64,000 nucleotides of DNA, taken from Paenibacillus sp. OV219. GTDB lineage: Bacteria; Bacillota; Bacilli; Paenibacillales; Paenibacillaceae. How positions within the stretch are numbered: the stretch's first letter is position 1; each line of letters starts with the position of its first letter. Positions 52,708 through 62,887 of the stretch are shown here, one piece after another. The DNA lies in the NCBI RefSeq assembly GCF_900110075.1, contig NZ_FOCJ01000012.1, positions 1 through 64,000 of the forward strand, read 5' to 3'. The notes under the pieces were generated by a model that searched no databases, was not told the DNA's origin, and worked only from the letters and a program-made list of their open reading frames with translations. A program made the position numbers and the translations under genes.

Positions 52708-54483
52708 GTGGCAACCTTTGCAATAGACGGACGTGATTTTGTACTAAACGGGAAGAAGCAGCCAATCATCTCGGGAGCGATTCACTACTTCCGCATCGTT
52801 CCGGAATATTGGAAGGACCGTCTGTTGAAGCTGAAAGCTTGCGGCTTCAATACCGTTGAAACGTACCTCGCATGGAACCTCCATGAGCCGAAGCCCGGAC
52901 AATTCAACTTCACCAGCATCGCGGACGTCGTACAATTCATCGAAATCGCAGCCGAGCTTGATCTTCATGTCATCGTTCGACCAAGCCCTTATATTTGCGC
53001 AGAATGGGAATTCGGCGGCCTGCCTTCTTGGCTGCTTGCGGAGGACGGCATGAAGCTGCGCTGCCATTATCAGCCTTACCTTGACCGCGTGGATGCGTAC
53101 TATGATGTGTTAATGCCTTTATTAGTGCCGCTTCTGCATACGAATGGCGGCCCGATTATCGCCATGCAGGTGGAGAACGAATATGGCAGCTACGGAAACG
53201 ATAAGTCCTATCTGGCTTACCTAAGGGAAGGCATGATCAATCGCGGCATCGATGTTCTACTTTTTACCTCGGACGGTCCTGTGGATCATATGCTGCAAGG
53301 CGGTATATTGCCTGGAACGCTCGCAACGGCGAACTTCGGCTCGGGCCCTGAGAATGCTTTTGCCAAGTTAAGCGAGTATGAGCCTGACGGTCCGCTCATG
53401 TGCATGGAATATTGGAACGGTTGGTTCGACCATTGGGGTGAAGAGCATCATGTCCGCGGCTATGACGATGTAGCGGATGTGCTCGATCGGATCTTGAAAT
53501 CCGGCGCATCGGTTAACTTCTATATGTTCCAAGGAGGAACGAATTTCGGCTTCTATAACGGAGCGAACTTCTTTACGTCCTATGAACCTACGGTCACAAG
53601 CTACGACTATAACGCCCTGCTTACCGAATCCGGCGATATTACGGACAAGTATTTAGCCATCCGCGATGTCATCGCTAAGTATGCTTACATTCCCGAGGGG
53701 ATTCTCCCAGAGCCGATTGTCAAAAAAGGGTACGGGACGGTTCAGCTGACACAGCAAGCAAATTTATTCAGCCAGCTCGAGGCGATATCAAAGCCGGTGA
53801 AGCGTGCTTATCCGGAGACGATGGAGAAGCTAGGTCAAGACTACGGATTTGTGCTCTATACAACGCATGTGAGCGGACCTCGGTCGCTCAGCAAGTTGAC
53901 GGTGCAAGAGGTGCGCGATCGTGCACTTGTCTACTTTGGCGGGAACTATCAAGGTGTCATAGAACGGAATAAGCATGACTTGACGATTGAAATAGCCGAA
54001 GGCGATATTGCGGTTGAGACGCCAGCCGAAGGCGCGACCTTGAGCCTGCTCGTGGAGAATATGGGACGCATCAATTATGGGTGGAAAATGCATGATCCGA
54101 AGGGCATCACGGAAGGCGTGCGGATTGAACGACAGTTTCTATATGATTGGACGATGTATCCGCTCCCGCTCGATGACTTGTCGGGTGTTGTCTACTCCCC
54201 GCTTGATGCTGGCGCTGTGACTCAGGAAGAGCCGACCTTCTATAAAGGGAGCTTCCAAGTAGATGAGCCTGCGGATACGTTCTTGAACATGAGCGGCTGG
54301 ACGAAAGGCGTCGTGTTCATCAATGGCTTTAACCTCGGCCGGTACTGGGAGATCGGGCCGCAAATTACGCTCTATGTCCCTGCGCCGTTGCTTCGAGAAG
54401 GCGAGAATGAGATTGTTATCTTCGAGCTTCACGGCACGAAGTCTCCGCAAGTTACGCTGCAGGAGCTGCCCGATCTTGGGTAA
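52708..54483 (+). CDS. beta-galactosidase, GH35 family
   Basis: About 591 residues from GTG 52708 (AGGATGGGATC before it); the open frame begins at GTG 52687. Catalytic acid/base Glu158 in VENEYGSY and nucleophile Glu234 in CMEYWNGWFDHWG are both present. C-terminal jelly-roll domains end with a typical GFNLGRYWEIGPQITLYVP. No signal peptide, so intracellular. With the TIM-barrel gene 43 bases upstream it forms a two-gene operon. Confidence 0.92.
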   Translation: MATFAIDGRDFVLNGKKQPIISGAIHYFRIVPEYWKDRLLKLKACGFNTVETYLAWNLHEPKPGQFNFTSIADVVQFIEIAAELDLHVIVRPSPYICAEWEFGGLPSWLLAEDGMKLRCHYQPYLDRVDAYYDVLMPLLVPLLHTNGGPIIAMQVENEYGSYGNDKSYLAYLREGMINRGIDVLLFTSDGPVDHMLQGGILPGTLATANFGSGPENAFAKLSEYEPDGPLMCMEYWNGWFDHWGEEHHVRGYDDVADVLDRILKSGASVNFYMFQGGTNFGFYNGANFFTSYEPTVTSYDYNALLTESGDITDKYLAIRDVIAKYAYIPEGILPEPIVKKGYGTVQLTQQANLFSQLEAISKPVKRAYPETMEKLGQDYGFVLYTTHVSGPRSLSKLTVQEVRDRALVYFGGNYQGVIERNKHDLTIEIAEGDIAVETPAEGATLSLLVENMGRINYGWKMHDPKGITEGVRIERQFLYDWTMYPLPLDDLSGVVYSPLDAGAVTQEEPTFYKGSFQVDEPADTFLNMSGWTKGVVFINGFNLGRYWEIGPQITLYVPAPLLREGENEIVIFELHGTKSPQVTLQELPDLG

Positions 54484-54491
54484 ACGCACAA

Positions 54492-54535
54492 AAAAGATCA
54501 ACTGCCAGGTTACGGCCTGGCAGTTGATCTTTTTT
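54492..54535 (+). terminator. terminator, bidirectional
   Basis: AAAAAGATCAACTGCCAGG and complement with a TTACGG loop; T runs on both sides. Ends the GH35 gene and the leftward GH116-AraC operon. Confidence 0.9.
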
Positions 54536-54544
54536 TAATATCGC

Positions 54545-55456
54545 TTATAGCGCTCTAGCACGCTGCCGAAACCGGATCGGCGGCATGCCCACCGCTGAGC
54601 GGAAGGAGCGGCTGAAGTGAGCGGACGAGGAGAAGCGCAGATGCAAGCCGATCTCCTCCATGCTCCAATCTCTCGTCAGCAGCAGGCTCTTCGCTTCACG
54701 TATGCGCGAGCTGTTAATGTACATGCTTGGCGAAACGCCGTACACGTTCTTGAAGCAGTGATGAAGATGCGTGCGGTGAACATTGAGCTGTTTCGCCACG
54801 TCATGCACGCGGATGTCATCAAGCAGATGCTCTTCGATATAGCAGGAGGCTTCGCGAGCCAGCCGAATTTGCGAAGGGGTAACTTGCATATCAGATAAGC
54901 TGACGCTCATCTGCATCAGACGGTTTGCAAGCATGCCTATGAACTCAAGCAAGCGGGAATGAATGCTGAGCGTGCGGATTGACCGCTCGAGCTGCTGCAA
55001 GTACGGCTCCTGCCGCTGCTCTCTTTTGCCGCCCGAAGCCGCAGCGTTCTGCCGCCCCATCTGATGAAGGTCCTCGCCAAACTCGCCTAGAAACTGCTCG
55101 ATACGAGCGAGCAGAGGCTCGTGATCCACGTATTGAAGCAGTGGAGAGGCCGTAGACTGCATAATCGAATGAATATCAGATTGCTCCACATCAAAGTGAA
55201 AATCGAAGAACAAGCAATCCTTACCGATTTCCGTCCTGTGATGCATATCGGAGCCGATCAGAATCATATCTCCCGGCGTCAGCACATACAGCTGTCCGTT
55301 GACCCACTGCCGAATTTCTCCTTCTACACAGCACAGAAACTCGAAGTACGGATGCCGATGGCTCGGAAACGACCAGCCGGCAGGCTTCCTTGTATACTCC
55401 ATTCCCGGTATGCGGATTGCACTGTACATCGTGGGAAGCTGAAATAAATTATCCAT
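54545..55456 (-). CDS. AraC family regulator
   Basis: 303 residues. N-terminal cupin (HRHPYFEFLCCVEGEIRQWV) and C-terminal helix-turn-helix pair (IRVHDVAKQLNVHRTHLHHCF; MEEIGLHLRFSSSAHFSRSF). GGGAGG before the ATG. 15 bases after the GH116 gene, so co-transcribed and probably regulating this glycoside locus. Confidence 0.88.
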   Translation of the reverse strand: MDNLFQLPTMYSAIRIPGMEYTRKPAGWSFPSHRHPYFEFLCCVEGEIRQWVNGQLYVLTPGDMILIGSDMHHRTEIGKDCLFFDFHFDVEQSDIHSIMQSTASPLLQYVDHEPLLARIEQFLGEFGEDLHQMGRQNAAASGGKREQRQEPYLQQLERSIRTLSIHSRLLEFIGMLANRLMQMSVSLSDMQVTPSQIRLAREASCYIEEHLLDDIRVHDVAKQLNVHRTHLHHCFKNVYGVSPSMYINSSRIREAKSLLLTRDWSMEEIGLHLRFSSSAHFSRSFRSAVGMPPIRFRQRARAL

Positions 55457-55471
55457 GGACGCTTCCTCCCG

Positions 55472-58099
55472 CTAGACATGCTGCAGCGTGTTAGATACAA
55501 AGATCGACAACGAAGATTGCGGAGTCAGCACGACAGGCGAGGCAAATGAACAGTCGCCGTTTGCTGCTTGGTTAACCGGAATTAAATCGCCCGCGAGAGT
55601 AGCAGCCAGCAAGGAGTCACCTTCCAAGAAAGGCAAGCGCAGCGTGCGAATAGAAAGTGTGCCATAGAGCACATGCAGTTCAACGTTCTTCCGCGTAATC
55701 CTAACCGTTCCCCAGCCTGAATCCAGCGACCAGAATGCGGTAAATTGGCCATCCTCGGAGGTTTGAACCGGATTAAATCCGATCATCCCTTCCACCATGT
55801 CGTACTCGAAGCCGCTGAATGCCGGCAGAAGCGCATAGCTCGCCATCGACCTTGCGTAATGGCTGCCGCATTCGAATTCGTTCCACGGATTGCGCCGCTC
55901 CCCATCATAGCGTGCACGAATGGCGCGGACGATTTCCATGCCCTCCTGTACCATGCCTTCTTGAATCATATGAATGGCAGCTTGATATTCGAAGCCGTTC
56001 ATCGTTTCTTGATTGTACGTCAGCGGAATTCTCGGCATTGAGTCTGCCTTCGGCCAGGAACAGATAATGAGCCCTGCTTCGTCATTCAAGCTGAACAGAC
56101 GCCATGCATTGAAATAATCGCCGACGACCCGGTAGTTATAGCTGTAGATAGAGCGCAGCGCCTGTTTCGTCTGCACCGGATCGAAGATTTCACCGAGACC
56201 GCTCAAGTTCGCATGCCACTGTGCGATGACCTGATCAACGCCGCAGCCGTCCCCGATTTGGTATTTCAGCTCACCTGACTCCTCGTTCCAGTAGTAGTCG
56301 GCGACTCGGTCCTCATACCCTTCAACCATCGATCTATCGGTCAAATCAATCTGCTGGACGTAATACTCTCCGTTGAACAGATGCTCGTCTGTCCATTTCT
56401 TCCCTTGCTCGAACAAGCCGGCATATTCATCTGCCTTCTCGGTATCGCCAAGATAACGCGCCATCTCGGCGCCAGCCTTGAGCGCTGCGAGATAGAATCC
56501 GTTCAACCAAGCATTCGGCCCGAACAGTTCAAGGTCAAGTGTATGATGCTGGCGACCTTCAAGCACGCCATCCTTATCGAGGTCCCACTTGTGCTCATTC
56601 GTCTCCGCCCACGCGTATTCGATCGACTTCTGTATGGACGGCCAGCTAGATCGCAGCCAGTCCGTATCCCCTGATATTTTCCAGTCACGGTACGCCTTCA
56701 CGACGCCGCCGAACTGTCCATCCGCACAAGCGAACATCGTATTCGGCTTGCCGAGCGGCAGCATCAGGCGGAACGACATTCGCCCATCTTCACGCATATT
56801 GTACTTGTAATCCAAGTCCCGCATAGAACGCTCCAGCTTCGGGAACAGGAACGGCAGCGCATAGGCATAGTTCCAAACATGCGTACAGGAACCTTCACAG
56901 CAGCCCGAATGCTCAATGGTACCTTCAAACCCATAGAAGGAACCGTCGGCAAGGCGCAAGCAGGTAGCTGTTTTCAACGTTGAGATATTCGCAGATATTG
57001 CATCTATGGCTTCTACCGGAATGCTGGAGGAGAATAGCGCTTCCTTGAACAGCAGCGTATCTCCGTACAAACGATCCCAATGCCGCAGCGAATATGCGCC
57101 GCTCTGCACGGAATTCTCGAACAAAGAAGCATAATAATTGCTCCATACGGTCGGATGCTCTGGATGATAATAGGGATCATCCTTCGCGCCGTAAACTTCC
57201 GTGCTCCAGTAATTGAAGCAGTTTGGGTAATTCCAGGTGATGACGAATCGGACTGATTTCGTCTGCCCTGGCTCAATCTCGACGTGGGCAGCGAGTGAAC
57301 AGAGGTCCGAGCCTTTGAACTCCTGATTCTCATAGGTCCGATTGTTAAACTTCGACGTTTCGGTGAAATCCCGCCAGAACATCTCGAGGTTATCGCACCA
57401 GGTGCCGCGATACCAATATTCCTGATAGCTGACATCCGCGGCATCCGTCGAGATGCTGATGTCGCCTCGCTTCGGGCTATCGGAAGCGTATTCATCCGTG
57501 CCCATCTGAATGTGATGAAGCCCGCTCCCGCTATCGTGTTTGTATCGGTTCCATCTGACCGGGCTCGTGTGGGGATTGCCCACCGAAGCGTTTACGGTAT
57601 AGGTAATCAGCTGATCTGTCGTATTCGTAAGCTCAATCTCGAAGAAAGCGCCTGGAATACTGGAATCCGCATCATTAAGCGGGATAAACGGATTAAACGC
57701 ACGCATGGATGCTGCACCGGGAAACCTTTCATCAGTAAATTCCAGCTTTGCAAGCGGGAACTCTCCAGTAAATACGCAATCGCGAAAATGCGGTACGCCC
57801 GCCATTGTCGTTGATTCCGGCCCGAATCCGTAACCGCTATGAGGAACGATACGACGCTCCCCCATATATGAAGGAAGCAGGTCCCCATTCAGCACACGGG
57901 CATCGAGCAGCTTCCCGCCAGCTTCTGCTTTTACGCTAAAATGGCTAAAGCTGTTGACGCTCCGTTTGTTAGGCCGATTGAATATCTCCCAGTCCACGAG
58001 CCGGCCGTTGCCGGCGAGGCCGATGCTGCCGCTTCCAATGCCGCCGAGCGGAAACACGATTTCTTTCGTCTTCTCTCCCTGGTAAACAAAGCTTGGCAT
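55472..58099 (-). CDS. GH116-type beta-glycosidase (non-lysosomal glucosylceramidase-like)
   Basis: 875 residues. N-terminal beta-sandwich (FPLGGIGSGSIGLAGNGRLVDWEIFNRP) and C-terminal (alpha/alpha)6 barrel, the GH116 layout. The CCEGSCTHVWNYAY motif (Glu402) is the family nucleophile region; the QHHTLDLELFGPNAW motif (Asp522) may supply the acid/base. No signal peptide. GH116 members cleave beta-glucosides, beta-xylosides or glucosylceramide; which applies here is unknown. AGGGAGAG before the ATG. Last of the importer genes' operon before AraC. Confidence 0.88.
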   Translation of the reverse strand: MPSFVYQGEKTKEIVFPLGGIGSGSIGLAGNGRLVDWEIFNRPNKRSVNSFSHFSVKAEAGGKLLDARVLNGDLLPSYMGERRIVPHSGYGFGPESTTMAGVPHFRDCVFTGEFPLAKLEFTDERFPGAASMRAFNPFIPLNDADSSIPGAFFEIELTNTTDQLITYTVNASVGNPHTSPVRWNRYKHDSGSGLHHIQMGTDEYASDSPKRGDISISTDAADVSYQEYWYRGTWCDNLEMFWRDFTETSKFNNRTYENQEFKGSDLCSLAAHVEIEPGQTKSVRFVITWNYPNCFNYWSTEVYGAKDDPYYHPEHPTVWSNYYASLFENSVQSGAYSLRHWDRLYGDTLLFKEALFSSSIPVEAIDAISANISTLKTATCLRLADGSFYGFEGTIEHSGCCEGSCTHVWNYAYALPFLFPKLERSMRDLDYKYNMREDGRMSFRLMLPLGKPNTMFACADGQFGGVVKAYRDWKISGDTDWLRSSWPSIQKSIEYAWAETNEHKWDLDKDGVLEGRQHHTLDLELFGPNAWLNGFYLAALKAGAEMARYLGDTEKADEYAGLFEQGKKWTDEHLFNGEYYVQQIDLTDRSMVEGYEDRVADYYWNEESGELKYQIGDGCGVDQVIAQWHANLSGLGEIFDPVQTKQALRSIYSYNYRVVGDYFNAWRLFSLNDEAGLIICSWPKADSMPRIPLTYNQETMNGFEYQAAIHMIQEGMVQEGMEIVRAIRARYDGERRNPWNEFECGSHYARSMASYALLPAFSGFEYDMVEGMIGFNPVQTSEDGQFTAFWSLDSGWGTVRITRKNVELHVLYGTLSIRTLRLPFLEGDSLLAATLAGDLIPVNQAANGDCSFASPVVLTPQSSLSIFVSNTLQHV

Positions 58100-58128
58100 C
58101 TCACTCTCTCCCTATTTTGACCGAGTCA

Positions 58129-59013
58129 TTATTCTTTCACAGAGCCGAGCGTAATGCCATGTACGAAGTACCGCTGCAAGAACGGATAAATGATGAGTAC
58201 AGGCACCATAGTGACTACGATCTTCGCTGCATTCAATGTTTTGTTCGATAGCTGCGACAGATTCTGCAGCTGATCGGTGGTAAGCTCCGCCGTATTAATG
58301 TTAATAACGAGCTGCTGCACGTAGGATTGCAACGGATAATGGGCCGGCTTATTCATCAGAATCAGACCGTCGAAGAAGGAGTTCCAGTGGAACACGATGC
58401 TGAACAGCGTGACTGTTGCCATGACGGGAACCGAGAGCGGCAGGTAGATCTTGAGAAGCAAATACCAAGCTCCCGCTCCATCGACCATCCCCGCTTCATC
58501 GAGCTCCTTCGGCAAGCCTCTGAAATAGTTGATGACGAGAATAATGTTGAAGACCGGCACCGCGTATGGCAGGACAAGCGCCCAGATGGAATCTAGCATA
58601 CCGTACGATTTGATCGTCATATACCATGGGATGAGCCCGCTGTTAAACAGCATCATGGCGACCAGAAACCACATAATGATATTGCGTCCCGGAAAGATTG
58701 TATTCTCTTTCGAGAGCGGATAAGCCATCAATAAGGTAATGACAAAACTAATCGAAGTTCCGAGAACAACCCGTTCGATCGAAATCAGGAACGCCTTAAA
58801 AAACTTCCGGTCGCTCATAATTTCATGGTAAGCCGCCAAATTAAAGTGAACGGGATGCCATTTGACGAGGCCCCCTGCCGCTGCGCTGCTATCACTGAAA
58901 GATACCGCAACAGTATACCATAACGGATAAAGCGTAGAGATCATAACGATGCCTAAAATCAGGTAAATGAGTGTATCAGCGGAAATCGAGCCGAATGAGC
59001 GTGTTTTAACCAT
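58129..59013 (-). CDS. carbohydrate ABC importer permease, LplC/YtcP type
   Basis: 294 residues, six membrane segments. The inner-membrane coupling motif lies in EAGMVDGAGAWYLLLKIYLPLS. C-terminal FVHGITLGSVKE is typical of YtcP/LplC permeases of complex polysaccharide importers. 19 bases after its partner. Confidence 0.92.
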   Translation of the reverse strand: MVKTRSFGSISADTLIYLILGIVMISTLYPLWYTVAVSFSDSSAAAGGLVKWHPVHFNLAAYHEIMSDRKFFKAFLISIERVVLGTSISFVITLLMAYPLSKENTIFPGRNIIMWFLVAMMLFNSGLIPWYMTIKSYGMLDSIWALVLPYAVPVFNIILVINYFRGLPKELDEAGMVDGAGAWYLLLKIYLPLSVPVMATVTLFSIVFHWNSFFDGLILMNKPAHYPLQSYVQQLVININTAELTTDQLQNLSQLSNKTLNAAKIVVTMVPVLIIYPFLQRYFVHGITLGSVKE

Positions 59014-59032
59014 GGTTCAATCACTTCCTTTA

Positions 59033-59923
59033 TTAGAAGATACGGTAATTCGCGAATTTGGACGCTAATGTGTAAGAAACACCGATCAGCAGCAAGCTGA
59101 CGACCGATTTGAGTAAGCCTACCGCAGTCGCCAATCCGTACTGCACATTCAAGAGACCTACGCGGTACACATACGTATCGATAATATCGGAGGACGAGTA
59201 CACGAGCGGATTGTACATGTTATATATTTGATCGAAGCCCGCATTCAAGACATTACCGAGGCTGAGCGTTGCAAGCAGCACAATCGTCGGTTTGATGCCG
59301 GGCAGCGTTACATGCCATAGCTGTTTGGCTCTACCGGCTCCATCGATCGCTGCTGCTTCATAAAGAGATGGATTAATGCCGGTCAGCGCGGCTAAATAAA
59401 TAATGGTATTAAAGCCGAATTCCTTCCACACGTCACTTCCAACGAGAATGCCGGGAAACCACGTATTGTTAGCTAGAAACAGGACAGGCTTAAAGCCGAA
59501 CACACCGAAAAATTGATTCACAATACCATGATAAGAGAACATGTCTGTCACAATGCCGGCAAGAATTACCCAAGACAGAAAGTGAGGCAAATAAACGATC
59601 GTCTGTACAAAACGCTTAAATGCCATCTTACGAACCTCATTCAGCAAAAGGGCAAATACGAGCGGTACAATCAAGTTTGCGATAATCTTCATCACTGCTA
59701 GGTAAATGGTATTCATAAAAATAACACGGCTGTCGGACAGCTGGAACATATACTTAAAGTTATCGAGTCCCACCCATTCCGAGTGCCAGATGCCAAGACC
59801 GGAGTTGAAGTTCTCGAAAGCGATTGCAACCCCGAACAGCGGAACGAGAGAGAACATAACAAGTAGTATCATTCCGGGAATCAGCATCAGGTAATAGTTC
59901 GTAATGAATGCCTTGTTCTTCAT
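59033..59923 (-). CDS. carbohydrate ABC importer permease, LplB/YteP type
   Basis: 296 residues, six membrane segments; motif EAAAIDGAGRAKQLWHVTLPG is the coupling loop. Partner of the LplC-like permease; no ATPase gene is in the window, as usual for these systems, which share MsmX-type ATPases. Confidence 0.92.
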   Translation of the reverse strand: MKNKAFITNYYLMLIPGMILLVMFSLVPLFGVAIAFENFNSGLGIWHSEWVGLDNFKYMFQLSDSRVIFMNTIYLAVMKIIANLIVPLVFALLLNEVRKMAFKRFVQTIVYLPHFLSWVILAGIVTDMFSYHGIVNQFFGVFGFKPVLFLANNTWFPGILVGSDVWKEFGFNTIIYLAALTGINPSLYEAAAIDGAGRAKQLWHVTLPGIKPTIVLLATLSLGNVLNAGFDQIYNMYNPLVYSSSDIIDTYVYRVGLLNVQYGLATAVGLLKSVVSLLLIGVSYTLASKFANYRIF

Positions 59924-60002
59924 CTTTGCTTTCCCACTCCTTCATTTAGAACAATTAGCGCCAGGAGCTAAGCCCCCAGCGCTAATCGCTAGCTCGTTCT
60001 TC

Positions 60003-61691
60003 CTATCCCTTGAGAGCTTCTGTAACTTCCTTCGTAATCTCATCTCCACCTTGCGCCTTGAAGTTCTTAACGAACTCGTCAAAAGCATTCAGGTCGGCAC
60101 TGCCCATAATGATTTTGGTATACGTTTCGTTTTGTAATTTCAGCAAGTTCGCCCATTTGGTTTCCATGGATTTGGTTTGACCATAGAACAAGCTGAATAC
60201 TTTGTTCATTGGCTTGAACAGCTCCTGACCGGAAACAATGTAGGAGAATGCAGGGCCCCACGCGCCGAAGTCAGTTGCAGGAGCGTCTTTCGTTTTCAGC
60301 CAATCTTCATATAGCGGTTTTTGGTTGCTGTTTAGTGTCGATACGTCTGCAGTGCCGCCAATCACATCGTTGATCGCCTTCGAGTTGCGTTCTACGTTAT
60401 CTGCATACGTCGTCACGCTGCGCAATGGCCAGTTCTGCAAGCCAACACCTGGATCAAGCTTCGACGAATCCGGATCCGCATAAGTTTCCGCTGCGACTTG
60501 AACATTAATATATTTCATGAGTGCTTCAGGATGCTTAAAGCCTTTCTTCATAACGAAGTAAGCGCTTGTCGGCGATTGTACATGCGTATTGAACGTGCCT
60601 GCGGAATCAAGAGGTACCAGATAAGGCTTCCAATTCGCTTTCGGATCATTCTTCATCGTATCCGGCAGCGGGTCGTAGCCCATCCACCATGGTCCGAAGA
60701 AAATACCCGACTTACCGCCTCTCACAAGCTCAAGCGGATCGGTGTGAAGCGCGAATTCCTTATCAATTAAGCCTTGCGCATACAGATCGCGGAGCTTGCC
60801 CAGCGCTTCCTTCGTCTCTGGCGTAATGCCGCCAAAACTCACATTACCGGAGCTATCCTTCACCCAGTTGAGCGGGTAGGACTTGAATGACGCGAAGATC
60901 GGATCCAATCCGCCGACAGAGTTGTCCATTTCGAACAAAGCTTTGTCTCCCGTAATACCGACCGTCCCTTTGCCGCTAGCATCTTTGTCGATGAATGCTT
61001 TCGCGACCGCTGCAAGCTCATCCACCGTCTTCGGCGGCTGCAGACCCAGCTTATCGAGCCAATCCTGACGGATCCACAGCATGTAGATCGAGTCCGCCAA
61101 CGTTTGCGAGTTCGGAATCGCCATCAGCTTGCCGTCGAACGTCGCCTGCTTAAGACCGATTTCGCTCGCAGATTCATACATTTCTTTAATTTGCGGAGAA
61201 GCATAGTTCTTGTAAACCTCAGTCATGTCCTCCAATTGGCCAGCTTCCACCAGCTTCACGAGATCCGCATAGTTTACGATCATCGCATCCGGAATGTCGT
61301 TACTAGCGATCGCCAGCTTCTGCTTCTGCGTGTAAGCATCGCCTTGTGCTTGCCAAACATGGTTAAACTTAATGTTCAATTTCTCTTCCGTATAGCGGGT
61401 ATACTGATTGTTCTCAACCGTATCACCAGCTGGTAGTGTCTTCTCCGAGGTCGGGTCAATCGATTTGCCGATATTGATCGTCACCGGCTCTGCGTATTTA
61501 CCGAAAGGATCCGCAGGTGCAGCTTGTGCTGCAGAATTAGCTGCATTCCCATTCGCATTCGTAGTATTCGAGGTGTTCGCCGCTGCATTTTGCTCATTGT
61601 TGCTTGAGCTGTTGTTATTTGAAGCGCACCCTGTTGCTAGTGCCAAACAAGCTGTTAACATGATTGCTGTACTTCGCAAACGCAAATTCAT
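60003..61691 (-). CDS. extracellular sugar-binding lipoprotein, LplA/YtcQ type
   Basis: 562 residues. Lipoprotein signal with ALATGC (Cys22), then an Asn/Ala-rich linker and a family-1 solute-binding fold (TVDELAAVAKAFIDKDASGKGTVGIT). It would deliver the glycan to the permeases. First gene of the operon; GGGGG before the ATG. Confidence 0.92.
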   Translation of the reverse strand: MNLRLRSTAIMLTACLALATGCASNNNSSSNNEQNAAANTSNTTNANGNAANSAAQAAPADPFGKYAEPVTINIGKSIDPTSEKTLPAGDTVENNQYTRYTEEKLNIKFNHVWQAQGDAYTQKQKLAIASNDIPDAMIVNYADLVKLVEAGQLEDMTEVYKNYASPQIKEMYESASEIGLKQATFDGKLMAIPNSQTLADSIYMLWIRQDWLDKLGLQPPKTVDELAAVAKAFIDKDASGKGTVGITGDKALFEMDNSVGGLDPIFASFKSYPLNWVKDSSGNVSFGGITPETKEALGKLRDLYAQGLIDKEFALHTDPLELVRGGKSGIFFGPWWMGYDPLPDTMKNDPKANWKPYLVPLDSAGTFNTHVQSPTSAYFVMKKGFKHPEALMKYINVQVAAETYADPDSSKLDPGVGLQNWPLRSVTTYADNVERNSKAINDVIGGTADVSTLNSNQKPLYEDWLKTKDAPATDFGAWGPAFSYIVSGQELFKPMNKVFSLFYGQTKSMETKWANLLKLQNETYTKIIMGSADLNAFDEFVKNFKAQGGDEITKEVTEALKG

Positions 61692-61734
61692 CTTAATCCC
61701 CCTATAGTTTGGTTTGGCTTTCTTGCACTATCGT

Positions 61735-61764
61735 ATATTAAAAAGGACCTTCTGCGAGAGCAAA
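61735..61764 (-). promoter_or_regulatory. possible promoter of the binding-protein operon
   Basis: TTGCTC (61759-61764), 18 bases, TAATAT (61735-61740) on the minus strand. It overlaps the upstream gene's terminator hairpin, so it is only a weak candidate. Confidence 0.35.
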
Positions 61765-61776
61765 AACGGTCCTTTG
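61743..61776 (-). terminator. terminator of the YesMN operon
   Basis: AAAGGACC/GGTCCTTT arms; on the minus strand TTTTTAATATA follows. Confidence 0.75.
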
Positions 61777-61801
61777 AAGGTAGCTATTCGATTCGTTCCT
61801 T

Positions 61802-62887
61802 TTAGGACAATTGGTAGACCGACTTCATCAAATCGGACGATTTTATACCTTTAGCACGATATTCACTTGGCAGCAGGTGAAATAAAGAACGAAATACTTT
61901 ACTGAAGTACTTTTCGTTCGGATAGCCTGCCTTCTGAGAGACTGCATAGATCGGAAGTGTCGTCTCTTCCAGCAGCTTCAGCGCAAACTCCAGACGGGCG
62001 TTTCGCAGATAGTTTTGAAAGGAGATACCAACAATCTCTTTGAAGCATTCGCTGAAATAGCTCCGGCTTACGCTGACCTCGCGCGCCACTTGGTCCAGAT
62101 GAAGATCCTCACTCAGATGCTCCCGGATATAATGGGCTGCCCGAAGGATCGCCTCGATGATTTCAATCGAGTACTGCGACAGCTTCTGTTCATTCTGGAA
62201 CCAAGCTCGCAGTGCGATGATCTCCGTGTGCCATTCTGACAGCGTAACGATGGAAGCTGACGCTACCTTCCGCTCTTCCGGCAGGATCGGATTCAGCTTA
62301 TGGAGCAGTTTCTCGCTAGCTTCTTGTACAGCTTCAAGCTTCAGCTTGTGCTGGCTCATATATTCGGTCAGCTTGGCAAACTTGCTAGCATCTCTAAGCC
62401 AGTCAAACGGCATCATTGCCGCCATGATCCATGCCTGTTCTTCAGGTGATGCAGACTGCTGCCGCTGGCCGCCTTGATCGTTCGGATGGTTAGTACGCTG
62501 CTTTAATTCAAACTGAATCCGCTTCGTAATCCGCTCCAGCACTTCTTCCAGCTTTACCTTCTCGAGCTGAATCTTTGCAATATAATCAATCGCCCCAAGA
62601 CGGAGCGCTTCCTGAACCAATTCGAAATCCTGATGATAAGACAGCACCACAATAAATAGGTTCGGATAGAGCTCACGAACCTGCCGCATCAGATCGATTC
62701 CTGATAAGACCGGCATCGCGAGGTCCGTTATGAGCAGATCAACCTCATTCTCCTGCAGAAATTCAAGCGCCTTCTCCCCATTACTTGCTTCACCGACCAC
62801 CTGTAATCCGAACTGATTCCAAGGGAGCAGGTTCATTAAGCCTGTCCGCGCCAAACGATCATCATCAACGATAAGTACGCGCATCAT
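61802..62887 (-). CDS. two-component response regulator, YesN family (AraC type)
   Basis: 361 residues. Receiver domain with acidic pocket (VDDDRLARTG) and phosphoacceptor Asp55 (LLITDLAMPVLSG); C-terminal AraC helix-turn-helix pair (LHLDQVAREVSVSRSYFSECFK; IYAVSQKAGYPNEKYFSKVFR). Overlaps the kinase by four bases. Probably activates the sugar-importer operon next to it. Confidence 0.92.
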   Translation of the reverse strand: MMRVLIVDDDRLARTGLMNLLPWNQFGLQVVGEASNGEKALEFLQENEVDLLITDLAMPVLSGIDLMRQVRELYPNLFIVVLSYHQDFELVQEALRLGAIDYIAKIQLEKVKLEEVLERITKRIQFELKQRTNHPNDQGGQRQQSASPEEQAWIMAAMMPFDWLRDASKFAKLTEYMSQHKLKLEAVQEASEKLLHKLNPILPEERKVASASIVTLSEWHTEIIALRAWFQNEQKLSQYSIEIIEAILRAAHYIREHLSEDLHLDQVAREVSVSRSYFSECFKEIVGISFQNYLRNARLEFALKLLEETTLPIYAVSQKAGYPNEKYFSKVFRSLFHLLPSEYRAKGIKSSDLMKSVYQLS